Program-made: the position numbers and the translations under genes | NCBI GenBank assembly: GCA_013360295.1 | Contig: JABWCL010000009.1 | Coordinates: forward strand, 56,199 to 120,198 | DNA length: 64,000 nucleotides | Direction of reading: 5' to 3' | Source of the DNA: Ignavibacteriaceae bacterium | GTDB lineage: Bacteria; Bacteroidota; Ignavibacteria; Ignavibacteriales; Ignavibacteriaceae | Shown here: positions 33,607 through 42,738 of the stretch, one piece after another | Numbering within the stretch: position 1 is the stretch's first letter | Layout of the letters: every line of letters begins with the position of its first letter | The notes under the pieces: generated by a model | What the model was told of the DNA's origin: nothing | Databases searched by the model: none | Seen by the model: the letters and a program-made list of their open reading frames with translations, nothing else

Positions 33607-34899
33607 CTAATCAGAATAGAACTCGATCATTTTGGTGATTGCCTCGACGCACACCGGACAATAATTATCAACCGAAATTGAATTCATACTGCAGTCGTAA
33701 CGGGGGCGGTAAACTTTTTCCTTTACATATCCGCCACCTTCGAATGCCCCGACTTTTCCGATATATTCATCCTTGACTGGTGTTGGTATCGGAGTCCCTG
33801 GACTAACCAGGTTTTTCCATTTCCTGTCAAAGTCAACAAGTGTGGAAAGATTGGGCTCAAGTGGTTCAAGATTAATATCATAAAATTCTTCGTAGGTGGT
33901 CTCACTGTCATAATACTCATCCGCGAGGAATGAAAAACCGTGACCAAACTCGTGAACAAAAACATACTCTTCGTGAGGATTCCTGTTGACACAGACATTA
34001 TAGTAATTAAAAATAGCTCCCCCGCCATACCGGTCTGTATTTACCAGAATGTAAATCTGATCATATGGAACATTCGCCGCCGCGTCCCTTACTTTCCAGT
34101 AACTCTCTGTCATCAGATAGCGGTCAAGCCCCAGACTGAAAAAACTGGAATTGAAGGCTGTGTTAACCCATACACCATTTCCCGGTATATCCGTCCCTGA
34201 ATCAGGACAGACTGACTCAATTGCATAAATGTTAAATTTGTCTTTGTTTTCCTTATAAGGTTTCGAATTAAACAGGTAGCCTGCAAATTTCCTGCAGTCT
34301 TCTCTAAACCTTTCCATCTGTGCTGCTGTATACCCTTCGGCAAGGATGGCAATGTCAACGCTTTTTGACGCATCAGCCTCACCGGCAATCCTCGTTACAG
34401 GAAAACTGCTAAATGAGTTTTTTCTGATATAAATACTTTTAGGATTAATTGCCATTTCAAATTTGAGGATCAGATTATGCTTTTTGTCTCTCGTATATAT
34501 TTTTAAAATAGCTTCATTCTTAGGAAACGGGACAGCAACTGTCTCCTCAAATGCTTTGTTAATTTTTTTTGCTTCAGCTGTGGTTTGCCATTCGCTGAAA
34601 AGAGTTGAGTAGTTGCGCGAATAGATAAGTTTATTATCATTTTTTGACAATAACTGCACCTGATATTTACCATATTCAAAAGTATCAATGAGATTTTTTT
34701 TCGAGCCACCCCAAAAAGGTTCTTCAGTCATCTGCTTAAAATGATAATTATCGTTTTCATTGCTCCCGGAGTGAATATAATCCACACGAAGAGTTTTAGG
34801 ATAAAAGTATTCTTCAAATACTATTTGCGGAAAAGCAATTCCACTTGTAAAAAAAATCAGGAAAATAAAAGTTAATAAAAGATTATCCTGCTTTTTCAT
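33607..34899 (-). CDS. M64 family (IgA peptidase-like) secreted metallopeptidase
   Basis: 430 residues with a signal peptide (about 1-24, ending 'SGIAFPQ'). Residues ~25-160 are a beta-rich N-terminal domain, and ~170-425 form the M64 catalytic domain. The zinc motif is 'HEFGHGFSFLADEY' (His316, His320, Asp327), and several Cys residues are in the C-terminal third ('PRYDCSMNS', 'YCPVCVEAI'). It is secreted to the periplasm or surface, with no T9SS tail visible. The ATG lies within the 3' end of the mscS gene (17-bp overlap). 'IgA peptidase' is only the family name; the natural substrate is unknown. Confidence 0.88.
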   Translation of the reverse strand: MKKQDNLLLTFIFLIFFTSGIAFPQIVFEEYFYPKTLRVDYIHSGSNENDNYHFKQMTEEPFWGGSKKNLIDTFEYGKYQVQLLSKNDNKLIYSRNYSTLFSEWQTTAEAKKINKAFEETVAVPFPKNEAILKIYTRDKKHNLILKFEMAINPKSIYIRKNSFSSFPVTRIAGEADASKSVDIAILAEGYTAAQMERFREDCRKFAGYLFNSKPYKENKDKFNIYAIESVCPDSGTDIPGNGVWVNTAFNSSFFSLGLDRYLMTESYWKVRDAAANVPYDQIYILVNTDRYGGGAIFNYYNVCVNRNPHEEYVFVHEFGHGFSFLADEYYDSETTYEEFYDINLEPLEPNLSTLVDFDRKWKNLVSPGTPIPTPVKDEYIGKVGAFEGGGYVKEKVYRPRYDCSMNSISVDNYCPVCVEAITKMIEFYSD

Positions 34900-36016
34900 G
34901 AAGTCCCTTTACAATTCTGACCGGGAAGGCGAATTCGATATTATTATCATTAAACAACTTATAAATTCCCTCTCTAAGTTTTACGGCTAAATCAAATGAA
35001 TTTCGATAGTGGTCTGTCTTTACGTCAAGCCGGATATCAATTGATGACTCACCAAACTTCATAATAACAAAGTCAGGCTGAAAGTCCTTACTTATTATTT
35101 CATAAGAGTTTAAGTGATCTAAAACGAGTTTTTTCATAGCTTCAAAATCTGTACCGTATACAACACCAAACTCAATTAAGACCCTGACCTGAGGCGTCGG
35201 ATAAGTAAGGTTAATAATCCGCGATTTCACTAATTCATTATTTGGGATGATCATCAGGTTCCTGTCAAAGTCCAATATTTTTGTGCTTCTAACCCCGACA
35301 GAAACAACATCACCAAAAATATCAGTTCCAACCTTTATTCTGTCTCCGATTCTGAACGGACGGTCTAGCATGATAATAAAACCCGAAATCATATTCGAAA
35401 GAGCATCCTGTGCCGCAAGTGCAATCGCCAGTGAACCAAATCCGAGGGAAACCAGGAGGGTGCTTATGTCAAGATTAAATTTTGTGGAGACTACTACAAA
35501 ACCAATAATTACCAGAAGCAATACACCAAGTTTCTGCAACAAAGGGAACAGGCTGCCGGAAAGATCGAGATTGCTTTCCGCGTCTATCCTTTCAGAATAC
35601 CATTTTATTACGACCTTTACCAGTCTGGCTGCTATGATTACAGCAATGAGTACGACCAGCACGAACAGAATTTTCTCAATTATATTAGCCCAGTTCGACA
35701 AAGAGGGATACTCAGCCACAAGACTTTTTTTACTGTAATTCGAGATTAAGCCAAATCCACCCCTGAAAACACTTAAGGCCAAATAGAAACCTGTTATAAC
35801 TATCGCGTGAAAGCTTGTTTTTTCGAATACATCCACTATATAGTTATCAAAATTTGATTCCGTTCTGTCAACAATTGGTTTGAGAATCTTCCGAATGAAG
35901 ATACTGAAGAGTTTCGCGGCAGTAAAAGCAAGAATCACCACCAGTAAACTTAGGATGAGAAGATAGATCAGATCCTCACCTACTAAATGACGGAATTTGT
36001 TTAGGAGTTGTTGCAT
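34883..36016 (-). CDS. MscS-family mechanosensitive ion channel
   Basis: 377 residues. Hydrophobic segments lie near residues 16-40, 60-85, 105-140 and 160-215. The pore-lining helix is 'LGFGSLAIALAAQDALSNM', which matches the Gly/Ala-packed TM3 of MscS, and 'FIIMLDRPFRIGDRIKVG' begins the cytoplasmic beta domain. It would open under membrane tension in the inner membrane and release solutes on osmotic downshock. Its ATG overlaps the pyrE stop (TAATG), and its 3' end overlaps the M64 peptidase start. Confidence 0.92.
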   Translation of the reverse strand: MQQLLNKFRHLVGEDLIYLLILSLLVVILAFTAAKLFSIFIRKILKPIVDRTESNFDNYIVDVFEKTSFHAIVITGFYLALSVFRGGFGLISNYSKKSLVAEYPSLSNWANIIEKILFVLVVLIAVIIAARLVKVVIKWYSERIDAESNLDLSGSLFPLLQKLGVLLLVIIGFVVVSTKFNLDISTLLVSLGFGSLAIALAAQDALSNMISGFIIMLDRPFRIGDRIKVGTDIFGDVVSVGVRSTKILDFDRNLMIIPNNELVKSRIINLTYPTPQVRVLIEFGVVYGTDFEAMKKLVLDHLNSYEIISKDFQPDFVIMKFGESSIDIRLDVKTDHYRNSFDLAVKLREGIYKLFNDNNIEFAFPVRIVKGLHEKAG

Positions 36017-36597
36017 TAAAAGATCTTTCTGCTTCCTGGTTTTACGATAGGTATATTTTTCTTACAAAGCGGGCATTCATCCGGTAAATAGGAGATCACT
36101 TCAAGAGTCATTGCCGCCTTTTGTTTTACACCAAAATCAACTTTGCCGTTACTGCGATCAACAAGAAAAGCCGCGCCCGCCACTTCAGCTCCGTTAGCCC
36201 TTACCAGGTCTATTACTTCCTGAACTGATCCGCCTGTGGTCACAACATCTTCGCAAACGAGATATCTCTCACCGGGAATGATTTCGAAACCTCTTCTCAC
36301 CTCAAATCTTTCTTTCTCACGCTCGGCAAAAATGAACTGTTTTTTCATAAGTCTGGCAACTTCCCACCCGACAATAATACCACCCATCGCAGGCGCAATG
36401 ACTTTGTCAATTTTATCTTCAGAAAAGTAGAGGCTTAGTTCCGCGCAGATCTTTTCCGCGTATTCAGGGTGCTGTAAGACTTTAGCGCACTGAAAATATT
36501 GATTACTGTGCCGGCCTGAAGTCAATAAAAAATGCCCTTCAAGCAGCGCGTGAGTCTTCTGGAAAAATTCTAAAATTTGTTCTTTTGTGAGATTCAT
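36016..36597 (-). CDS. pyrE: Orotate phosphoribosyltransferase
   Basis: 193 residues. The PRPP-binding motif 'YLVCEDVVTTGGSVQEV' is complete, 'GHFLLTSGRHSNQYF' near the N-terminus is the usual OPRT opening, and 'VIAPAMGGIIVGWEVAR' lies in the middle. It joins orotate with PRPP to give OMP in pyrimidine synthesis. The C-terminus carries an extra pair, 'CPLCKKN', found in several bacterial PyrE relatives. It precedes mscS with a 1-bp overlap; other pyr genes are not nearby. Confidence 0.93.
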   Translation of the reverse strand: MNLTKEQILEFFQKTHALLEGHFLLTSGRHSNQYFQCAKVLQHPEYAEKICAELSLYFSEDKIDKVIAPAMGGIIVGWEVARLMKKQFIFAEREKERFEVRRGFEIIPGERYLVCEDVVTTGGSVQEVIDLVRANGAEVAGAAFLVDRSNGKVDFGVKQKAAMTLEVISYLPDECPLCKKNIPIVKPGSRKIF

Positions 36598-36610
36598 TTA
36601 TGAGTCCGGA

Positions 36611-36892
36611 TTAAATTTTTAATTTTTCAATTCTTTGTATTAGTTCGAAATCCTTAGATGTTATACCACCCGCATCGTGAGTAGATATCATAAATTTAAC
36701 ATTATTCCACCCGTGTATCAGAACGTCAGGATGATGATTTAATTCCTCAGCTATCTCACCCGCGGAGTTGACCAGTCTTAATGCTGTAACAAAATCTTTA
36801 ACATGAAACTGCTTCATCAAAGCCTTACTTTCAATCGTCCAGCCGGGAAAATTTGAAAGCTTATCCATTATTTCTTTTTCCGAGAATAACAT
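36611..36892 (-). CDS. Pterin-4a-carbinolamine dehydratase
   Basis: 93 residues when started at the ATG at 36892, which has GGAG 6 bp upstream. The frame is open further upstream but only by running through the clpC terminator and the clpC 3' end, which is chance. The motif 'ELNHHPDVLIHGWNNVKFMI' contains the paired His residues of the PCD active site, and 'FPGWTIESKALMKQF' is the usual N-terminal strand. It dehydrates 4a-hydroxytetrahydrobiopterin-type intermediates or serves another pterin-related role. No aromatic amino acid hydroxylase is visible here. It lies 13 bp upstream of pyrE. Confidence 0.88.
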   Translation of the reverse strand: MLFSEKEIMDKLSNFPGWTIESKALMKQFHVKDFVTALRLVNSAGEIAEELNHHPDVLIHGWNNVKFMISTHDAGGITSKDFELIQRIEKLKI

Positions 36893-36922
36893 AATTTTCT
36901 CCATTCTGAATAGTAAAATTAA

Positions 36923-36959
36923 TAAAAAAAATGCTACACCCCTCGCGGAGCATAGCATT
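36923..36959 (-). terminator. Rho-independent terminator after clpC
   Basis: On the minus strand AATGCTA pairs with TAGCATT, an inner CTCC-GCGA-GGGG hairpin extends the stem, and eight T residues follow directly. It lies about 20 bp after the clpC stop and before the pterin dehydratase start, so the two genes are separate transcripts. Confidence 0.85.
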
Positions 36960-36980
36960 TCCGTAAATGAACTATGTAAA

Positions 36981-39485
36981 TCAGGGTTTTTCTGAATGCT
37001 CAGCCGTGGCTGACGCACTTTCTTCTGTTTCGTCCTCAATAAATACCAGCGAATCAGTCCCCTCAAAATGCTTCGCAAGGATCTTGCTTCCTTCTTTGAA
37101 TGCACCGCGCAAAATCTCCTCTGCGATCGGATCTTCAACAAACTGCTGGATCGCTCTCCTTAACGGTCGAGCCCCATATTTGGGGTCAAACCCTTTATCC
37201 GCTACGAAATTCTTCGCACTCGAATCTAATGTGAGCGTCATTTTATTCTCTTTAATATTAGCGAGAAGGTCTTTCACCTCGATTTCAATAATCTTAAGGA
37301 TATCTTCCTTATTCAGGCTGCGGAACACTATTGCCTCATCCAGCCTGTTAAGGAATTCTGGACTGAAGAGCCTCTTCATCGCATCCTCTACAGTGTTTTT
37401 CATACTGGAATACTGATCAAGTTCAGAGCCCTGGCTGAAACCAAATGACCCAATTGTCTTAATATCGCGAGCGCCGATGTTTGAAGTCATTATAATGATG
37501 GTATTCTTGAAATCAACTTTACGGCCGAGGCTGTCGGTCAACACTCCCTCATCAAGAACCTGCAGAAGGATACCAAAAATATCCGGGTGGGCTTTTTCAA
37601 TTTCATCAAAAAGAACAACCGAGTATGGCTTGCGGCGTACTTTTTCAGTCAGCTGCCCGCCTTCTTCATAACCAACATATCCCGGAGGCGCTCCGACAAG
37701 TCTTGAAACAGCGAACTTCTCCATATACTCGCTCATGTCTATCTTAATAAGCGCGTTTTCAGAATCGAACAAATACCTCGCAAGTACCTTGCAAAGTTCG
37801 GTTTTTCCGACACCTGTTGGGCCAAGAAAAATAAAACTTCCGATAGGCCGGTTGGGATTCTTAAGACCTGCTCTGGCACGTCGAATTGCTTTCGTGAGTT
37901 TAATAACGGCTTCATCCTGCCCGACAATCTGTCCCCTCAGGCTCTCCTCCATATTCATAAGCTTATCGGATTCAGTCTGAGCAACCCTGTTTACAGGTAT
38001 TCCTGTCATCATAGCCACAACTGTAGCAATATCTTCTTCCGTAACATCAAAAACGATGTCTTTTGATTTGTTCTCCCAATCCTTCTTTGCGAGTTCAAGT
38101 TCACTCTGAAGCCTCCGTTCCTTGTCACGGAGCCGTGCAGCTTCTTCATAATCCTGCCGTTTAACAACCGCCGCCTTTTCGAGCTTGACTTTTTCAATTT
38201 CTTCTTCCAAAGTGATAATCTCCGGCGGAACTTCGAAATTACCCATATGCACGCGCGATCCCGCTTCATCAATAACGTCGATCGCCTTATCAGGAAGATG
38301 GCGGTCAGTTATGTAGCGGTTACTCAGCTTAACAGCACTGTCAATGGCTGCATCAAGGTATCTGACGTGATGATGCTCCTCATACTTGAATTTAATATTT
38401 TTTAGGATCTGTATTGTATCATCATAACTTGGCGGATCAACCATGACTTTCTGGAATCTTCTGTCCAGAGCTCCGTCAGTTTCAATATATTTTCTGTATT
38501 CGTCCAGTGTTGTCGCTCCGATACACTGAATGTCCCCCCTAGCAAGAGCTGGTTTAAACATATTGGAGGCATCCAGGGAACCTGAAGCTCCACCGGCACC
38601 AACAATCGTGTGTAATTCATCAATAAATAGGACGACGTCTTTTGCCTTTTCGAGCTCACTCATCAGGGCCTTCATACGCTCTTCAAATTGGCCCCTGTAT
38701 TTTGTGCCCGCTACTAAGCCGGCCAGGTCAAGCGTTACGACTCTTTTATCCTGCAGAATTCGCGGCACCTTTTTTTGAATTATTCTTATTGCAAGCCCCT
38801 CTGCAATTGCAGTCTTACCAACACCCGGCTCACCAATGAGAACCGGATTGTTCTTTTTTCTCCGGCTCAATATCTGCGCAACCCGTTCTATCTCTTTCTC
38901 TCTTCCTACAACGGGATCAAGTTTATCTTCAATAGCCAGTTTTGTAAGGTCTCTTCCAAAATTATCCAGCACAGGTGTTTTTGTCTTATCAGGTTTTTTG
39001 TCTGCTTGCGGAGGGGGAACATTACCGCGTACAGGATCACCTGCATCCTTGTTATTTATCAGAGAATTAAGCTCATTACGTGCTGCATCATAAGTAACGC
39101 TGAACTGAAGCAATATCTGAGTAGCAAGATTATCTTCATCCCTGAGGATTGAAAGGAGCAGATGTTCGGTACCGATAACGTCTGCTTTGTAGATTTTTGC
39201 CTCGATCTGGGTGATCTTCAGGACTTTTTCAGCCTGCTTTGTAAGAGGGATGTTACCAATAGTTAATGTACCTCCGGAAGTACGGACTGATTCTTCAACC
39301 GCTTTTTTCAGCCTGAGTAAATCACAGTCAAGGTTTTTCAGAATTCTTATAGCTATACCTTGTCCTTCGCGAATTATCCCAAGCAACAAATGTTCTGTAC
39401 CAATAAAATCGTGTCCGAGCCTAAGCGCCTCTTCCCTGCTTAGCCGTATTACATCCTGAAGTCTGTCTGAGAAGTTACCTTCCAT
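36981..39485 (-). CDS. clpC: ClpC-type AAA+ unfoldase (Clp protease ATPase subunit)
   Basis: 834 residues. Two Clp_N repeats occupy about 1-145, the first AAA+ module has '[13 protein letters not shown]', and a UVR-like helical middle domain contains '[20 protein letters not shown]', the hallmark of ClpC against ClpA/ClpB. The second AAA+ module has '[12 protein letters not shown]', and a Clp D2-small domain closes the protein. It unfolds substrates for ClpP in the cytoplasm. A sigma70-like promoter is visible upstream (39531-39559) and a strong terminator follows, so it looks monocistronic. No CtsR operator-like tandem repeat was seen. Confidence 0.95.
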   Translation of the reverse strand: MEGNFSDRLQDVIRLSREEALRLGHDFIGTEHLLLGIIREGQGIAIRILKNLDCDLLRLKKAVEESVRTSGGTLTIGNIPLTKQAEKVLKITQIEAKIYKADVIGTEHLLLSILRDEDNLATQILLQFSVTYDAARNELNSLINNKDAGDPVRGNVPPPQADKKPDKTKTPVLDNFGRDLTKLAIEDKLDPVVGREKEIERVAQILSRRKKNNPVLIGEPGVGKTAIAEGLAIRIIQKKVPRILQDKRVVTLDLAGLVAGTKYRGQFEERMKALMSELEKAKDVVLFIDELHTIVGAGGASGSLDASNMFKPALARGDIQCIGATTLDEYRKYIETDGALDRRFQKVMVDPPSYDDTIQILKNIKFKYEEHHHVRYLDAAIDSAVKLSNRYITDRHLPDKAIDVIDEAGSRVHMGNFEVPPEIITLEEEIEKVKLEKAAVVKRQDYEEAARLRDKERRLQSELELAKKDWENKSKDIVFDVTEEDIATVVAMMTGIPVNRVAQTESDKLMNMEESLRGQIVGQDEAVIKLTKAIRRARAGLKNPNRPIGSFIFLGPTGVGKTELCKVLARYLFDSENALIKIDMSEYMEKFAVSRLVGAPPGYVGYEEGGQLTEKVRRKPYSVVLFDEIEKAHPDIFGILLQVLDEGVLTDSLGRKVDFKNTIIIMTSNIGARDIKTIGSFGFSQGSELDQYSSMKNTVEDAMKRLFSPEFLNRLDEAIVFRSLNKEDILKIIEIEVKDLLANIKENKMTLTLDSSAKNFVADKGFDPKYGARPLRRAIQQFVEDPIAEEILRGAFKEGSKILAKHFEGTDSLVFIEDETEESASATAEHSEKP

Positions 39486-39530
39486 TATTAATTAATCCTT
39501 TATCTAAGTTTAGTAGCAAATACAAATCTT

Positions 39531-39559
39531 AATATATTAAAAGCACCAAAAACAGTCAA
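39531..39559 (-). promoter_or_regulatory. clpC: Sigma70-like promoter for clpC
   Basis: On the minus strand TTGACT is followed by exactly 17 bp and TATATT, within the 79-bp gap between the radical SAM gene stop and the clpC ATG. A start site about 40 nt before the ATG would leave an AAGGA ribosome binding site in the leader. Assigned by eye. Confidence 0.5.
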
Positions 39560-39564
39560 TGACA

Positions 39565-41037
39565 TTACCCGTTTTTACCAGATTTATCATTTCCGAACTT
39601 TTCTTCTATCCGGTTCCTGTGAAGCAGATTATATGCGCAAAACGGAATTGTGTCATTTTCAGGAGTAGAATAATGAATACAACAGTTCTCCACCTTATCA
39701 CAATCGTAGTTGTTAGCGTCAATAGCGTGTTCAAAACCGACAAGCAGAACATTCTCCGTGTGAAACCTGATAATCGCTTCCTCCGCTCCCATTAGGAACA
39801 AGTCCTTTATTACGGATAACAGTTTCCCGCTGAATTTAATTCCATCCTTTTTGATGAGGGCGGGTAAAACCAGAGTAAATTTCGTTACCATTTCGCTTCT
39901 GGAGCCGGGTTCCAGGTTCCTAATGAAACTTCTCAATTTATCCAAATCAAATATCCTGCTCAGAGGTATTAACTCATTGTTATGTTTTATCAGATAAGCA
40001 ATCGAAAAGCAGCCCGGATGGGTAGTGATATTTATTGTTTTTGCCTCTGGATAAATTCTTTTATATGCATCCAGGAAATCTCTGATCCAGGCAAGTGGTA
40101 CAAAATCCTTTTTCGTAATCTTCCCATTAAAACTCTTTTCAATCTGTTCCAGGCATTCCGCGTTTGTGATCCGTCCGTTTAATAAGCGTTCATCATTCAC
40201 ATCTCCTACATAGCCAATTGGCTGGAAAAGAATCCCTCGAATTTTACTGATATTCTCCGCCGCGTATTTAACGATATCACCTATCTGATGATCGTTTACC
40301 CCCTTTATTACTGTAGGGACGAGCACGACATTAGGATACGCGGTAGAGGAATTCTTCATGTTTTGAATGGCCTTCAGTTTTATCGGGAGAAGATCGGTCC
40401 CTCTGATAGCCAGATATGGATCAGCTGTAAGTCCGTCGAACTGCAGATAAATAATATCCACATGGGATCTACTAAGTTTCTCATAGTAGTCTTCTTGGGC
40501 AGCGAGCATCTTGCCATTAGTAGCAACGATGATGAAAGAAAAACCTTTCTCGTGAGCAAGAGTACATATCTCAAAAAAGTCTTTCCGTATCGTAGGCTCC
40601 CCTCCGCTGAAAAGCACGATCGGGCACGGAGGCTCTGACGCACGAAGAGTATCCATCATTTCACCGATTTCCTCGAATGTCGGTTCGTAGAGGGTTGGCG
40701 CTGAGGAACACCCCGCAAAACAGACAATACACTGTAAATTACACCGGTTGGTAACATCTATTATCCCAATTACCGGTGTTGATTTTGTGCTGTATCCTCT
40801 TACCGGTAGTGAAATATCAAGTTTCAACTCAGAATTCGAAGGCTCGCCTTTATTAAGCGAGTATTCTTCCATAATATGCTTGTATAATGCGGCATCGCCA
40901 TAATACAAGTCTTCAAAATCTCCGTGTGAAGTGCAGGATTTTTGCATATAAACCTTATTCTCCCTCAGGACAAGCTTCGCCGGCAGCGGTTTCAGACATA
41001 CGGGACAGAGGGAACGGGTCGTATTGATAGTTTCCAT
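39565..41037 (-). CDS. Radical SAM protein of the tetraether/membrane-spanning lipid synthase (Tes/MJ0619)-like group
   Basis: 490 residues. The radical SAM cluster motif is CX3CX2C at Cys99, Cys103 and Cys106 ('NRCNLQCIVCF'), with 'LFSGGEPTIRKDFFE' as the SAM-binding strand. The N-terminus has a metal knuckle: C11-P-V-C14 and later 'SCTSHGDFEDLYYGD' (C35, H38). The C-terminus has 'CCIHYSTPENDTIPFCAYN' for further clusters. This three-part cysteine plan matches the archaeal MJ0619/Tes family, known to couple lipid tails, and its bacterial relatives. Assignment of lipid coupling here is inference; other radical SAM enzymes of this shape are uncharacterised. It is divergent from floA and sits upstream of clpC. 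Confidence 0.7.
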   Translation of the reverse strand: METINTTRSLCPVCLKPLPAKLVLRENKVYMQKSCTSHGDFEDLYYGDAALYKHIMEEYSLNKGEPSNSELKLDISLPVRGYSTKSTPVIGIIDVTNRCNLQCIVCFAGCSSAPTLYEPTFEEIGEMMDTLRASEPPCPIVLFSGGEPTIRKDFFEICTLAHEKGFSFIIVATNGKMLAAQEDYYEKLSRSHVDIIYLQFDGLTADPYLAIRGTDLLPIKLKAIQNMKNSSTAYPNVVLVPTVIKGVNDHQIGDIVKYAAENISKIRGILFQPIGYVGDVNDERLLNGRITNAECLEQIEKSFNGKITKKDFVPLAWIRDFLDAYKRIYPEAKTINITTHPGCFSIAYLIKHNNELIPLSRIFDLDKLRSFIRNLEPGSRSEMVTKFTLVLPALIKKDGIKFSGKLLSVIKDLFLMGAEEAIIRFHTENVLLVGFEHAIDANNYDCDKVENCCIHYSTPENDTIPFCAYNLLHRNRIEEKFGNDKSGKNG

Positions 41038-41150
41038 ACTAAACCAAAATTAAACCACCGGCCTTTAAAATATGATACCAGCTAATCAGATTGACCGGAA
41101 AATGATTATCTTATTACTAAATTTAACCAAAATAAAGGTATTATTAAGGT

Positions 41151-41180
41151 TTTGCATCACACTGGCTTAATTTAATTTTG
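41151..41180 (+). promoter_or_regulatory. Possible Bacteroidota-type promoter for the floA operon
   Basis: TTTG at 41151-41154 and TAATTTTG at 41173-41180 (matching TAnnTTTG) are separated by 18 bp, close to the -33/-7 layout described for Bacteroidetes promoters. The leader to the floA ATG would be about 60 nt. The region is AT-rich, so a chance match is possible. Confidence 0.3.
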
Positions 41181-41248
41181 GCCATAAATGATTGCATATT
41201 ATTTTGAATAATTAAGTCTTATTTTCCGCATAAAAATTGGAGCTTTTC

Positions 41249-42235
41249 ATGGATGCTATCGCAGGTTTATCTGTATTTATAATTTTTCTTGTTGTTATTT
41301 TTCTTTTCCTTTTCCTGTATTTTGTCCCGATCGGACTTTTTATAACAGCCTATTTTTCCGGCGTCAAAGTTAATATTTTCAAGGATCTTGTCGGTATGCG
41401 CTTCAGAAAAATCAACCCGCATGTGATTGTCAGGAGTAAAATTACCGCCTCAAAAGCCGGCATTCCGCTTGAAATTGGAAAACTGGAAGCGCATTTACTT
41501 GCCGGTGGTAATGTAGAGAAAGTAGTCAACGCGCTTGTATCAGCCGATAAAGCAAAACTGGGACTCTCTTTCGAGCGTGCCACCGCTATAGACCTCGCGG
41601 GGCGCGATGTTCTGGAAGCGGTAAGGATGTCAGTGATCCCCAAGGTCGTTGAAACACCGCTTGTTGCAGCGATGGCAAAGGATGGTATTCAATTAAAAGC
41701 TGTAGCGAGGATCACCGTCAGAGCCAACATCGAAAGGCTTGTCGGCGGAGCGGGAGAAGCCACAATTCTTGCACGTGTTGGTGAAGGAATTGTATCAACC
41801 ATCGGCTCCAGCGAAAGCCATAAACACGTGCTGGAGAACCCTGATTCCATATCAAAAGTTGTTCTTGCTAAAGGGCTTGATGCCGGAACAGCGTTTGAAA
41901 TATTATCAATAGATATAGCAGACGTGGATGTGGGAGAAAACATCGGCGCTAAATTACAGGCTGATCAGGCGCAGGCAGATCTTCAGATTGCGCGTGCCCG
42001 CGCTGAAGAGAGGCGTGCCGCAGCGGTTGCCTCTGAGCAGGAAATGGTCGCGGAAATTGCACGTCAGAAAGCTAAACTGATTGAAGCCGAAGCTGAAATC
42101 CCCCGCTCTATCGCAGATGCCTTCCGCCAGGGAAATCTGGGTATAATGGATTATTACAATCTGAAAAATGTCCAGGCGGATACTATGATGAGGGAATCAA
42201 TTGCGAAACCTGAAGAGAAAAAAAGTAAAGATTAA
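41249..42235 (+). CDS. floA: Flotillin-like protein FloA
   Basis: 328 residues from the ATG at 41249, which has GGAG 6 bp upstream (an in-frame TTG lies 12 bp earlier). A hydrophobic hairpin occupies about 5-40. '[17 protein letters not shown]' and '[19 protein letters not shown]' are highly conserved in the UPF0365/FloA family. '[14 protein letters not shown]' and the Ala/Glu-rich helical region near 240-290 ('[15 protein letters not shown]') form the flotillin coiled-coil. It organises membrane microdomains at the cytoplasmic face. It is followed 2 bp later by a small membrane protein. NfeD, its usual partner, is encoded elsewhere in the window. Confidence 0.93.
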   Translation: MDAIAGLSVFIIFLVVIFLFLFLYFVPIGLFITAYFSGVKVNIFKDLVGMRFRKINPHVIVRSKITASKAGIPLEIGKLEAHLLAGGNVEKVVNALVSADKAKLGLSFERATAIDLAGRDVLEAVRMSVIPKVVETPLVAAMAKDGIQLKAVARITVRANIERLVGGAGEATILARVGEGIVSTIGSSESHKHVLENPDSISKVVLAKGLDAGTAFEILSIDIADVDVGENIGAKLQADQAQADLQIARARAEERRAAAVASEQEMVAEIARQKAKLIEAEAEIPRSIADAFRQGNLGIMDYYNLKNVQADTMMRESIAKPEEKKSKD

Positions 42236-42237
42236 TC

Positions 42238-42738
42238 ATGGATAATCTCCTTGATATTATAATTTTCCTTGTAATTATTTATGGCTTTTTAAGTCCTTTC
42301 TTTAAGAAGAAAAAGGAACAGTCCGAATTACCTGATCAGGATGTTTATTTCCCTGAAGAGGAGGACAAGCCCAAACAAAGAAGAGATTACTCTAATTATT
42401 CAGAAAAAGATGTACTCGAAGAAATCGAAAACCTTTTTCGAAAAACAAACCTGCCTCAACCTGACCGTGAGACACCGGTCAGGTATGATGAGGCAAAGTA
42501 TTCTCCTGAACATCTCCCTGTGGAAAAGTATACTGCTGAAGAAAAAACTTCAAGAAGTGTCTTTAAACAGCCTCCAATGGTCATTCCTCCGCTCGTTGAG
42601 GTTAAGATACCCGACCGCCCTGTGTTGGTAAATGAATCTGCTCTGAGGGTAAGACGATTGATTAAGGACTCAGCGACCCTGAGGGATGCAATTATAATTT
42701 CTGAAATCCTCAACAGACGCAAACCAGGGCGTAGATGA
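42238..42738 (+). CDS. Single-pass membrane protein with charged cytoplasmic tail, unknown function
   Basis: 166 residues. One N-terminal transmembrane segment (about 4-22, 'LLDIIIFLVIIYGFLSPFF') is followed by a lysine patch and a long acidic, Pro/Tyr-rich, probably disordered tail. The last ~25 residues form a conserved-looking helix, 'LRDAIIISEILNRRKP', a type of ending I associate with small Bacteroidota membrane proteins next to DNA-repair or flotillin genes. It lies 2 bp after floA and overlaps the helicase start (ATGA). The placement suggests a FloA-associated factor, but no function is recognised. Confidence 0.72.
   Translation: MDNLLDIIIFLVIIYGFLSPFFKKKKEQSELPDQDVYFPEEEDKPKQRRDYSNYSEKDVLEEIENLFRKTNLPQPDRETPVRYDEAKYSPEHLPVEKYTAEEKTSRSVFKQPPMVIPPLVEVKIPDRPVLVNESALRVRRLIKDSATLRDAIIISEILNRRKPGRR

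Noticed and set aside
33607..34899. Calling the M64 gene an immunoglobulin A protease virulence factor
   Set aside because: The family name is historical. No host-association evidence is present and the substrate cannot be inferred.
36893..37141. Upstream extension of the pterin carbinolamine dehydratase frame
   Set aside because: It runs through the clpC terminator and the clpC 3' end in another frame. The ATG at 36892 with GGAG gives the normal family length.
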